Notes: generated by a model not told the origin, from the sequence alone. Counted from the first letter of the stretch, positions 1 to 5,909 are shown. The stretch: 6,698 nucleotides of DNA from MWDT01 sp035506315 (GCA_035506315.1 DATJPQ010000078.1:1-6698), one strand, 5' to 3'. Numbers and translations: made by a program.

Positions 1-589
1 AACCCGAGGCCAGCAATTTGCCGTCCGGACTGAAGGCGACGCTGTGGACCTTGCTTACATGTCCGGTTTGTGTTCGCTGCAGTTCCCCGCTGACGACAGC
101 CCAGAGCTTGATGGTTTTGTCCCATGAGCCCGAGGCGAGCAGCTGGCCGTCCGGGCTGAAGGCGACGCTCGCAACAGGATCCTTATGCCCGTTTAGCGTT
201 CGCTGCAATTCTCCGCTGACGACATCCCAGAGTTTGATAGTTTGGTCTCCCGACCCCGATGCGAGTCGTTTGCCGTCTGGGCTGAAGGCGACAGAATAGA
301 TCGAAGCACTATGCGCGATGGGCAGAAATTTGGCATTTCTGTCCGTTACCAACAGTTTGTTACCTTTCAGCCTGCGGCTGGCAGTGACGGCAGACTGCAA
401 CGACGTGGTGCCGCAGCCACTGGTCGCGGCGGCCGCCACGGCCGCCGTGGCGCCGAGGAAGCCGCGACGGCTGAGTTTGTAGCCGCCGGCCTCGCACGTC
501 AGCGCGAACAGCTGCGGCCCGTCGTCCGGGGCGGGCGAGGGCGGGATTTCGTTCGGCTTATTCTTCGGGTCGTGCGGGTTTTTGTTCAT
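1..589 (-). CDS. WD40 beta-propeller Tat lipoprotein, partial (C-terminus outside window)
   Basis: An open frame runs from the ATG at 589 to the window edge without a stop, giving 196 residues. The N-terminus has a long polar leader, a twin-arginine motif (SRRGFLG, residues 40-46), an Ala-rich hydrophobic stretch and a possible lipobox ending at Cys59 (TSGC). This suggests Tat export and lipid anchoring. WD40 repeats follow, with VAFSPDG at about residues 100-106, 142-148 and 184-190 and WD at 121-122; each matches the blade consensus SVAFSPDG-x-LASGS-x-D-x-TIKLW. WD40 propellers are usually binding scaffolds; no enzymatic function is implied. It starts 35 bp after the stop of a paralogue, and 42 of their first 46 residues match, so this is a tandem duplication. 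Whether it carries the paralogue's Cys-rich tail cannot be seen. The start has only a weak purine stretch (GAAGAAA) upstream but is fixed by alignment with the paralogue. Confidence 0.88.
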   Translation of the reverse strand, partial: MNKNPHDPKNKPNEIPPSPAPDDGPQLFALTCEAGGYKLSRRGFLGATAAVAAAATSGCGTTSLQSAVTASRRLKGNKLLVTDRNAKFLPIAHSASIYSVAFSPDGKRLASGSGDQTIKLWDVVSGELQRTLNGHKDPVASVAFSPDGQLLASGSWDKTIKLWAVVSGELQRTQTGHVSKVHSVAFSPDGKLLASG

Positions 590-624
590 GGCGCGATTTC
601 TTCGCTATCGTCATCGATGATTGT

Positions 625-2169
625 TCAATTGGGCCGCCAATAATGGCCGCCGCCCTGGTAGTATCCGCCGCCGCCGCCACCGCCACCACCGCTGCTGACC
701 GGACGGGAAATCGTGTTGCAGGTACAGACCTGATCGCAGGTGCAGACCTGGTCGCACGAACAGACGCTGCCCTGCATGACGCGGGTCGTTTCGGCCCTGC
801 CCTCACCGCCGCCGGCGATGCGGCCGACGATGATGGAATTGCACACGCAGACAGTTCCCGCGGGCAGACCGTGGCCGGCCGGGACCATGATCGTGTTGCA
901 GGTGCATACCAGATCGCAGGTGCAGATGATTCCCGCCAGTGTCCGGCCGCGTTCGTCATAGCCGTCCAGCTTGGTTTGATCCGCGGCAAGACCGGGATCG
1001 AAGAGCACCCATTGCCGCATTTCTCCCTCCAGTTCCCACAGCCGGAGGATTCCATTGTCGTCTCCCGAGGCCAGCAGCCTGCCATCCGGACTGAAGGCGA
1101 CGCCGCGCACCCCGACACGATGCCCTTTGAGGATGCGCTGCTGCTCCCCGCTGGCGACCTTCCATAAAATAATGGTGGTGTCCCACGATCCCGAGGCGAG
1201 CAGCCTGCCGTCCGGGCTGAAGGCGATGCTGTGAACCCCGCCACGATGCCCCTGGAGGACGCGCTGCTGCTTCCCGCTGGCGGCATCCCACAGTTTGATG
1301 GTCTTGTCGGCCGATCCCGAGGCGAGCAGCTGGCCGCTTGGGCTGAAGGCCACGCTGTTCACGTCCCCTTCATGCCGTCCTCCTATAGGCTGCATTTTTC
1401 CGTCGGGGGCATCCCCGAGATTGACCGTGCCATACCACAAGCCCGCGGCAAGCCGCCGGCTGTCGGGGCTGAAGGCGACACTATTGACCCACACCTTCTG
1501 CTCTTTAAACGCATGCTCCAAATTACCGCTGGCGCCATCCCAGATTTTGACGGCGCTGGCATCGGCAATCGCCCCCGAGGCGAGCCACCGGCCGTCGGGG
1601 CTGAAGGCCACGCTGTTAACATTATTTCCATGCCCTTTGAGCGTGTTCTGCAGCTCTCCGGTGGTGGCACCCCAGTATTTGATGGTACTGCTGCCCGAGG
1701 CGAGCCGCCGGCCGTCCGGGCTGAAGGCGACGCTGCGAATACCCGGCGATGGTTCCTTGATCGTGCGCTGGAGCGCCCCGCTGGCGACATCCCAGAACTT
1801 GATCGTGCAGTCGTCCGAGCCCGAGGCAAGCCGCTGGCCGTCCGGACTGAAGGCAACAGTGTTGATCGATTTATTATGAGCCTTGGGCAGAGGGCCGGCG
1901 TATCCATCCGTCACCAGCAGCTTGTATCTTTTGAGTTGGCCGGGGGGCGGCTCTGGCGCGGGCGGTGGCGCCAGCGGCGTGGCCGGATTGCTGCAACCAC
2001 CGGCCGCCGCCGCGGCCACGGCTGCCGCGGCGCCGAGGAAGCCGCGACGGCTGAGTTTGTAGCCTCCGGCCTCGCGCGTCAGCGCGAACAACTGCGGCCC
2101 GTCGCCCGGGGCGGGAGAGGGCGGAATTTCGTTCGGTTCAACCTTCGGATCGTGCGGATTTTTATTCAT
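625..2169 (-). CDS. WD40 beta-propeller Tat lipoprotein with repetitive CxC tail (candidate modification substrate)
   Basis: 514 residues. The Tat motif is SRRGFLG (40-46), followed by an Ala-rich segment, a lipobox-like AGGC (Cys59) and a Pro-rich linker (about 62-77). Seven WD40 blades span about 95-380, marked by VAFSP motifs near 105, 147, 187, 231, 273, 315 and 357; blades 2 and 4 are degenerate. The tail from 414 is unlike the rest. It has Cys pairs at 416/418, 422/424, 441/443, 470/472, 476/478 and 482/484, each as [V/I]-C-x-C-[D/N], then nine Gly (494-502) and a YYQGGGHYW-type end. Apart from Cys59 and Cys121, all cysteines are in this tail. The gene lies 57 bp downstream of a PqqD-like gene and a radical SAM/SPASM gene, so I infer the tail is their substrate. 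Alternatives are a metal-binding or disulphide-rich tail. The WD40 and Tat calls are firm; the substrate role is inference. Confidence 0.9.
   Translation of the reverse strand: MNKNPHDPKVEPNEIPPSPAPGDGPQLFALTREAGGYKLSRRGFLGAAAAVAAAAAGGCSNPATPLAPPPAPEPPPGQLKRYKLLVTDGYAGPLPKAHNKSINTVAFSPDGQRLASGSDDCTIKFWDVASGALQRTIKEPSPGIRSVAFSPDGRRLASGSSTIKYWGATTGELQNTLKGHGNNVNSVAFSPDGRWLASGAIADASAVKIWDGASGNLEHAFKEQKVWVNSVAFSPDSRRLAAGLWYGTVNLGDAPDGKMQPIGGRHEGDVNSVAFSPSGQLLASGSADKTIKLWDAASGKQQRVLQGHRGGVHSIAFSPDGRLLASGSWDTTIILWKVASGEQQRILKGHRVGVRGVAFSPDGRLLASGDDNGILRLWELEGEMRQWVLFDPGLAADQTKLDGYDERGRTLAGIICTCDLVCTCNTIMVPAGHGLPAGTVCVCNSIIVGRIAGGGEGRAETTRVMQGSVCSCDQVCTCDQVCTCNTISRPVSSGGGGGGGGGYYQGGGHYWRPN
664..690 (-). 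repeat. Poly-glycine codon run in the WD40 tail
   Basis: Nine consecutive glycine codons (residues 494-502) form a GC-rich triplet repeat that reads as ccgccg/ccaccg on the plus strand. It links the CxC region to the aromatic Gly/Tyr/Trp C-terminus. Such triplet tracts often vary in length between strains. Confidence 0.8.
710..926 (-). repeat. Duplicated DNA block encoding the CxC motifs
   Basis: The segment 710-746 matches 890-926 at 34 of 37 positions, exactly 180 bp (60 codons) apart. Both copies encode two adjacent [V/I]-C-x-C units that end in C-N-T-I. A third unit just upstream in coding direction (C-S-C-D-Q, residues 470-474) extends the first block to three motifs, and a lone CVCNSI unit lies between the blocks. 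The pattern suggests the tail grew by internal in-frame duplication. Confidence 0.85.
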
Positions 2170-2226
2170 GGCTGGATTCCATTTTCAGGCTCTGGGGGTA
2201 CGGGGGCGGCGATGGCAGGAATTATT

Positions 2227-2676
2227 TCACTCTTGAAGATGGCAGGCGGCAGGGTGGCACAAACCTCGTTGGCTGAGCTGGACAAACACCCGGCGGGTCA
2301 TTTGAAAGGCGTCGGCCGGGGGCATGCCGGTCTGCGTGGCCACATATCCGGCAATGGTCCGGAGGTTCCGGCCACAGGCGAATTGCTCGACCACCGGCCG
2401 TTCGCGATCCCGGAAACGATGGACCAACGCCGGGCCTTCGCTGCCCTTGCCCGGCAGGTACAGACCGTCGTCGCGGACCTCGATCTTATAGCCCTCCCGC
2501 CAGACCGGAATCATCTCCTCCACCACCGCGTCCGGCAGGCCGGTCAGATTGTCGAGGTTTTGTTGCGGAAGGCCCCGGGCCTCCCTCACCAGTGAAATGG
2601 TATTGCGCAACAGTCCCCGCCAGAAAGCCCGGCGATCCAGATCGATTTTAGGTTCAGGGGACGATGCGGTGGCCAT
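2227..2676 (-). CDS. PqqD-like (RRE-type) protein with N-terminal extension
   Basis: 149 residues. The C-terminal part (about 83-145) has the PqqD pattern: a conserved hydrophobic segment and basic turn (VEQFACGRNLRTIAGYVA), a short helix-rich stretch, and a closing helix ending in RGLC. Proteins of this type bind leader or recognition segments of precursors and present them to partner radical SAM enzymes. The N-terminal part (about 12-75, from FWRGLLRNTISLVREARG to VRDDGLYL) is not part of classic PqqD (about 90 residues), and I do not recognise it. Cys101, Cys140 and Cys145 have no obvious motif. The start at 2676 follows an AGGAG 8 bases upstream. The frame stays open further upstream, but that stretch lies inside the radical SAM gene. 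The 16-bp gap to that gene and 57-bp gap to the WD40 gene imply one transcript. The PqqD assignment is by pattern and is moderately sure. Confidence 0.75.
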   Translation of the reverse strand: MATASSPEPKIDLDRRAFWRGLLRNTISLVREARGLPQQNLDNLTGLPDAVVEEMIPVWREGYKIEVRDDGLYLPGKGSEGPALVHRFRDRERPVVEQFACGRNLRTIAGYVATQTGMPPADAFQMTRRVFVQLSQRGLCHPAACHLQE

Positions 2677-2684
2677 GCGGCGTT

Positions 2685-2689
2685 CTCCT
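2685..2689 (-). promoter_or_regulatory. Ribosome binding site of the PqqD-like gene
   Basis: AGGAG on the minus strand, 8 bases before the ATG at 2676 and inside the 16-bp gap after the radical SAM stop. It is the clearest Shine-Dalgarno sequence in the cluster and decides the start of a frame that otherwise stays open back into the upstream gene. Confidence 0.75.
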
Positions 2690-2692
2690 AGT

Positions 2693-4195
2693 TCATGGGG
2701 CTGGTTTTTTCCGGGCATCGGTCGCTGGCGTCGCTGCTGGACCTGATTCTCCGCTGCACACCTCCGCGGACACCAACCGCTGTTCGCGCAACCCCTGCCA
2801 CACGCCGCCACCCTCCTCGATATAGTCCAACAACAGGCCCAGCGTGATTTTCCGCGTGGCGCGGCAGCGTCCCTGGGTGGCGGCATGTCCATCGGGGCGG
2901 CGCGTGGCGCAATCGCCGCAACAGTGCCAATAGCAGAAACAATCCCGGCAGGCTTCGCGGCGTCGTTGCTGGGCGGCGACAAATCTGCGCAACGCCGCGC
3001 GATCGTAGGTGACGCGCCCGCCGCTGACGCGGCCGACCGTGAACAGGCCCGCCATCGGGCTTTGTTCGCTGAACACCTCGAAACAGGTGACCAGACGGCC
3101 GTCGGCGGTTGCGACCATCGCCTGCAACGGCGCCATGCAGAACATCGGGGCGATCACCCAGGGCCGGGCGCCGGAGTAGTAGATGTGCCGGCCGGCGGAG
3201 CGGGCGAGTTTCCAGGCTTCGAGAAATCGGTCGGCAAAGGCATCGGCGAATTCCCCGGTGATGTCCGCATACTGCCCCCGGCTGCTGGTAAAGGTCGGCT
3301 CGATCTGGATCGCCCGGGCCCGGGTTTTTTCGCAGATGAGCCGCACCCCCTCCGCCAGATGGCCGACCACGTCCGGCAACACGGTCATGCGGATGCCGTA
3401 GTCGATGCCGGCTTCATCCAGGGCGGCGATGCTCTCCATGACGGCCTGGTAGGAACCGCCACCGTTGCGGCGCGGGCGCTGCCGATCCTGCACCGGCGCG
3501 ATGCCGTCCATCGAGAGGCTGACGTTGTCGAAGTGCTGGCAGATGAATTTTCGCTGCCGGTCCGACCAGACGCCATTGCTGCTCATGGAAACCCGGGTGC
3601 GGGCGTCCCCGTTCTTGGCGTACTGCGTGGCCCGGACCAGGGTTTCCCAATGGACCGTGGGTTCGCCTCCCCCATGAAAGGTCAACGCGGGCGATGCGGC
3701 GCCGGGTCGCCGGGCGTTGGCGAGCATCGTGTCGATGACAGCCTGCGCCACCGGCCAGGGCATTTGGACGGAACGGGATTCGGCGCCGGCATTGGCATAG
3801 CAATACACGCAACGCAGATTGCAGTGGTTGGTCATCAGCAACACCGCCTGCGTGGGCCGGATGTCTTCCGCCGGCGGCAATGGCGTGCATTCCAGGTCTG
3901 CCGCCCAAAAGCCGGCCGAAGCCAGAAAACGATCGGCCTCCGGATGAGCCGGTCCGGGCCGGCCGGCCCGGCGGTTGCGCACATGGTCCACCAACGCCTG
4001 GTTGCCGATGAACGCCAGATGACGGCGGGGACGATACAGGATGTACCGGTCTTGAAAGGGGATGGTGCAGAAATCCAGATCCCAGTCTTTTCCCTGGCGG
4101 CCCTCCTGGTCTCCCCCGTCCACCGCTCGCCTCCGCGCAGGTGATTTACCTGAGCCGTCCTGCATTACCGCGCGTTTCGGAGGGGTGTTTTTCAT
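2693..4195 (-). CDS. Radical SAM/SPASM peptide- or protein-modifying enzyme
   Basis: 500 residues. The radical SAM [4Fe-4S] motif CxxxCxxC is at Cys125, Cys129 and Cys132 (CNLRCVYC), with the SAM-binding GGGEPT at 175-180. The C-terminal SPASM domain is complete: C353-x12-G-x4-C371, then C416-x2-C419-x5-C425-x3-C429, and a last Cys444, as expected for two auxiliary clusters. Cys421 and Cys426 are extra. Family members include anaerobic sulfatase maturases, PqqE and sactipeptide or other RiPP maturases, all cytoplasmic. No sulfatase or PQQ genes are visible here. The downstream PqqD-like protein and Cys-tailed WD40 protein point to a RiPP-like target instead. The first 40 residues are polar and low in complexity, as is the C-terminal tail after about 475. 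The start at 4195 is the first ATG after an in-frame TAG at about 4253-4255, and its ribosome binding site is weak (GAGCGAG). The exact chemistry cannot be read from the sequence. Confidence 0.93.
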   Translation of the reverse strand: MKNTPPKRAVMQDGSGKSPARRRAVDGGDQEGRQGKDWDLDFCTIPFQDRYILYRPRRHLAFIGNQALVDHVRNRRAGRPGPAHPEADRFLASAGFWAADLECTPLPPAEDIRPTQAVLLMTNHCNLRCVYCYANAGAESRSVQMPWPVAQAVIDTMLANARRPGAASPALTFHGGGEPTVHWETLVRATQYAKNGDARTRVSMSSNGVWSDRQRKFICQHFDNVSLSMDGIAPVQDRQRPRRNGGGSYQAVMESIAALDEAGIDYGIRMTVLPDVVGHLAEGVRLICEKTRARAIQIEPTFTSSRGQYADITGEFADAFADRFLEAWKLARSAGRHIYYSGARPWVIAPMFCMAPLQAMVATADGRLVTCFEVFSEQSPMAGLFTVGRVSGGRVTYDRAALRRFVAAQQRRREACRDCFCYWHCCGDCATRRPDGHAATQGRCRATRKITLGLLLDYIEEGGGVWQGLREQRLVSAEVCSGESGPAATPATDARKKPAP

Positions 4196-4289
4196 CTCGC
4201 TCAGTTGGCCACGGCAGAAGTCCGCGCAGCCGGGAGTGATTTCGTCGATGGCCTAAATGAGGGTCGTTGGGCATACGGGGGCAAGGGGT

Positions 4290-4338
4290 AAGTCGCAAAA
4301 CAGACTACCGGGCGTAACCCGGATTTGCCAAGTCGCAA
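4290..4338. repeat. Direct repeats flanking a small hairpin
   Basis: The 9-mer AAGTCGCAA occurs at 4290-4298 and 4330-4338, exactly 40 bp apart. Between them is a 5-bp inverted repeat, CCGGG (4308-4312) and CCCGG (4318-4322), with a 5-base loop. The layout resembles a two-site operator around a structured centre, about 95-145 bp upstream of the radical SAM start. It could also be chance. Confidence 0.4.
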
Positions 4339-4386
4339 GATTTCGGCGCGGGCGTTCGGGGCACGTCTCAATCTTTGGCAACCGTG

Positions 4387-4430
4387 GCGGAACGGCTTTC
4401 CGTTCCGCGCGGAGCCGAAAGCGGCTCCGC
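4387..4430. repeat. Two abutting palindromic hairpins (REP-like element)
   Basis: Hairpin 1 has arms GCGGAACGG (4387-4395) and CCGTTCCGC (4400-4408) with loop CTTT. Hairpin 2 has arms GCGGAGCCG (4409-4417) and CGGCTCCGC (4422-4430) with loop AAAG. Each is 22 nt with a perfect 9-bp stem, the loops are reverse complements, and the two touch without a gap. It lies 43 bp past the Sua5 stop. No T-tract follows on either strand, so it is not a classical terminator. The form fits dispersed extragenic palindromes such as REP/BIME units. Confidence 0.75.
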
Positions 4431-4473
4431 TACGATATACGCATGCCCCACAAATAGAGATACGCCCGTGCGT

Positions 4474-5478
4474 TCAGCCCGCCGCTGCGGCGCGCCGCAA
4501 CCGGTCGTTGATCGCCTCGGCCAGTCCGCCGCCGGGCGCGAGCTCGACATGGATCCGGCGATAGCCGGCGGCATCCAGTTGGCGCAGCTGGCTGAAAAGC
4601 CGCCGGGCGACACCGCGCAAATTGCCCCGCGCATCGAGCCAATGCACGTTGGGCGGCGTCGCCTGCCCGGGCTTCATGATCAAAAGCCACGCCTCGTTCG
4701 AAGGAGCGTGGAGCCAGTCCGCGGGCGCCGCGGTTGCGTGCAGCACGACCCGCGTATGCGGACTGTAATGACGCTTGAGCAAGCCGGGCGCGAGCTGCGC
4801 GCCCTGCGGCGCCGGGGTTGGTCTCCGCGCCAGGGCCACGCGGCAGCCCAGCACCTTTTCCAATTGTTCGCGGGTGATGGCACCCGGTCGCAGCAGCCGG
4901 GGCTTCCGCGGATCGCGCAGATCGACGATGGTCGATTCCAGACCGATTGGCGTGGCGCCGCCTTCGAGGATATAGCGGATCTTCGCGCCCAAACCGAGGC
5001 AGACGTGTTCGGCGGTGGTGGGGCTGACGTAGCCAAACGGGTTGGCGCTCGGCGCCGCGAGCGGCCGGCCGCACAGCTTGAGCAGGCGCTGCAACAGAGG
5101 ATGCCGGGGCATGCGCACGGCCACGCTGGGCAGACCCGCCGTGACGATCGCCGGGACAACGGGTTTTTTGCTTAACACCAGCGTGAGCGGACCCGGCCAA
5201 AATGCCGCCGCCAGCCGCCGGGCTGCTTCGTTGGGTTCGGCGAGCAATTCCAATTGCCGCCAGGCGTGAATGTGAACGATGAGCGGGTCTGAGGCGGGCC
5301 GGCCCTTCGCACGGAAAATCCGCCGGCAGGCGCGCGGGCTCAGGGCATCGGCGGCGAGGCCGTAAACCGTCTCCGTCGGCACCGCCACAAGTTCACCCCG
5401 GATCAGGGCCTGCGCCAGTCGCGCCAGGTTGCGCGGAGTTCCCCGGTAGATGCGGGCGGTGGGGCGGGTTGGGGTCAT
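4474..5478 (-). CDS. sua5: L-threonylcarbamoyladenylate synthase, Sua5/YrdC/YwlC family
   Basis: 334 residues from the ATG at 5478. The enzyme makes threonylcarbamoyl-AMP from threonine, bicarbonate and ATP in the cytoplasm, the first step of t6A37 modification of ANN-decoding tRNAs. YrdC-domain motifs are VPTETVYGLAADA (33-45), KGRP (58-61), WPGPLT (94-99), SVAVRMP (118-124), APSAN (142-146), G-x-ESTIVD (179-186) and RPGAI (197-201). The linker PGLLKRHYSP (231-240) leads into a C-terminal Sua5 domain ending in NDRLRRAAA. This is the long Sua5 form, not the short TsaC form. A TTG in frame at 5517 is rejected as start because it would put the terminator at 5484-5513 inside the gene. The ATG gives the usual family N-terminus. 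No Shine-Dalgarno sequence is visible. Confidence 0.95.
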   Translation of the reverse strand: MTPTRPTARIYRGTPRNLARLAQALIRGELVAVPTETVYGLAADALSPRACRRIFRAKGRPASDPLIVHIHAWRQLELLAEPNEAARRLAAAFWPGPLTLVLSKKPVVPAIVTAGLPSVAVRMPRHPLLQRLLKLCGRPLAAPSANPFGYVSPTTAEHVCLGLGAKIRYILEGGATPIGLESTIVDLRDPRKPRLLRPGAITREQLEKVLGCRVALARRPTPAPQGAQLAPGLLKRHYSPHTRVVLHATAAPADWLHAPSNEAWLLIMKPGQATPPNVHWLDARGNLRGVARRLFSQLRQLDAAGYRRIHVELAPGGGLAEAINDRLRRAAAAG

Positions 5479-5483
5479 TGCGC

Positions 5484-5513
5484 AAAAAAGGCCGGAGCGG
5501 CGAACTCCGGCCT
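5484..5513 (-). terminator. Intrinsic terminator after rpsR
   Basis: Read on the minus strand, a perfect 9-bp stem (AGGCCGGAG 5513-5505 with CTCCGGCCT 5497-5489) with a 7-base loop is followed by six T (complement of 5484-5489); the outermost A-T pair overlaps the T-run. It begins 23 bp after the rpsR stop and ends 5 bases before the Sua5 ATG. It is the clearest terminator in the window. Confidence 0.9.
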
Positions 5514-5536
5514 GCAAAGGGTGGTGGACGTACGCC

Positions 5537-5731
5537 TTATTGGGCGAGCAGCATGTTGCGGGCGCGCTTGAACGTCCGGGTGACGGCGCGCTGCTGCTTG
5601 GCCGAGAGGCCCGTATACTTACGGGGCAAGATCTTGCCAGTGTCCGTGATATAACGGAACATGACGGGTGTCGTGGTGAACGGAATCTCTTCGGGCGTAA
5701 GAGTGCGCTGCTTCGTTTCGGTCGTGCTCAT
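5537..5731 (-). CDS. rpsR: 30S ribosomal protein bS18
   Basis: 64 residues. It is a small-subunit protein that binds 16S rRNA and pairs with bS6 in the 30S platform. The core is diagnostic: FRYITDTGKILPRKYTG, then LSAKQQRAVTRTFKRARNMLLAQ-type basic helices at the C-terminus. It is slightly shorter than the E. coli protein (75 residues), with a brief acidic/polar N-terminus. It is not next to rpsF, ssb or rplI, its usual neighbours, at least within this window. It is followed by its own strong terminator and lies back to back with tRNA-Arg on the other strand. No Shine-Dalgarno sequence precedes the ATG. Confidence 0.96.
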   Translation of the reverse strand: MSTTETKQRTLTPEEIPFTTTPVMFRYITDTGKILPRKYTGLSAKQQRAVTRTFKRARNMLLAQ

Positions 5732-5766
5732 TGGAAAGTGGATCGGTCAGGCTGCCCCGGGGGAGG

Positions 5767-5779
5767 GGGTTGTCAACCC
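5767..5779 (-). promoter_or_regulatory. Possible rpsR -35 element within a palindrome
   Basis: The minus strand carries a consensus TTGACA (5776-5771) about 40 bp before the rpsR ATG, preceded by an A-run (complement of 5782-5788). It is embedded in a perfect inverted repeat, GGGTTG-T-CAACCC (5767-5779). The region 16-18 bp downstream has no good -10 hexamer, so the promoter call is tentative. Confidence 0.35.
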
Positions 5780-5833
5780 GCATTTTTTTGTGGCCTTGCC
5801 CCCCCTGACTGGCGAGTTTTCGCGCGTATCTGG

Positions 5834-5909
5834 GTCCCCGTAGCTCAAATGGATAGAGCACGCGTTTCCTAAACGTGTGATCCCAGTTCAATTCTGGGCG
5901 GGGGCGCCA
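5834..5909 (+). tRNA. tRNA-Arg (anticodon CCU)
   Basis: A complete 76-nt cloverleaf with encoded CCA. The acceptor stem GTCCCCG (5834-5840) pairs with CGGGGGC (5899-5905) with one G-U pair. The D stem is GCTC/GAGC, the anticodon stem CGCGT/ACGTG with loop TTCCTAA (anticodon CCT), the variable loop 4 nt, and the T stem CCCAG/CTGGG with loop TTCAATT. The discriminator is G at 5906 and CCA is at 5907-5909. It reads AGG arginine codons, which are rare in GC-rich genomes. It stands alone. Confidence 0.95.

Larger units (their letters stand above)
4196..4473. other. Intergenic spacer upstream of the radical SAM cluster
   Basis: 278 bp between the Sua5 stop and the radical SAM start, both on the minus strand. 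It must hold the cluster promoter unless transcription continues from Sua5. I see no convincing -10/-35 pair; weak TTGCGA- and TTGGCA-type hexamers lie on the minus strand near 4290-4340. It contains the repeat/hairpin arrangement at 4290-4338 and the twin hairpins at 4387-4430. The minus-strand frame of the radical SAM gene stays open for 19 further codons upstream but has no ATG, GTG or TTG. Confidence 0.6.

Noticed and set aside
20..1860. Regularly spaced repeats resembling a CRISPR array
   Set aside because: The recurring GC-rich 20-25-mers are WD40 blade codons (SVAFSPDG-x-LASG) in frame, spaced by about one blade and not identical.
1231..2595. 454-residue open frame on the plus strand
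   Set aside because: It lies antisense to the WD40 and PqqD-like genes. Its repeats (such as AVGAEG and AEGDA) are the complement of the VAFSPDG codons, and it crosses a gene boundary.
2677..2982. N-terminal extension of the PqqD-like frame
   Set aside because: It overlaps the radical SAM coding end, has Cys/Arg-rich out-of-frame composition, and a good ribosome binding site marks the ATG at 2676.
2885..4144. 419-residue open frame on the plus strand
   Set aside because: It is fully antisense to the radical SAM gene, whose frame carries all expected motifs. Long antisense frames are common in GC-rich DNA.
2693..4195. Radical SAM gene as an anaerobic sulfatase maturase or PqqE
   Set aside because: The motifs allow it, but no sulfatase, pqqA or other PQQ gene is in the window. 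The partner genes favour a different substrate, though a remote sulfatase cannot be excluded.
5479..5517. TTG start giving a 347-residue Sua5
   Set aside because: The extra 13 residues would be encoded by the intrinsic terminator, and the family N-terminus fits the ATG at 5478.
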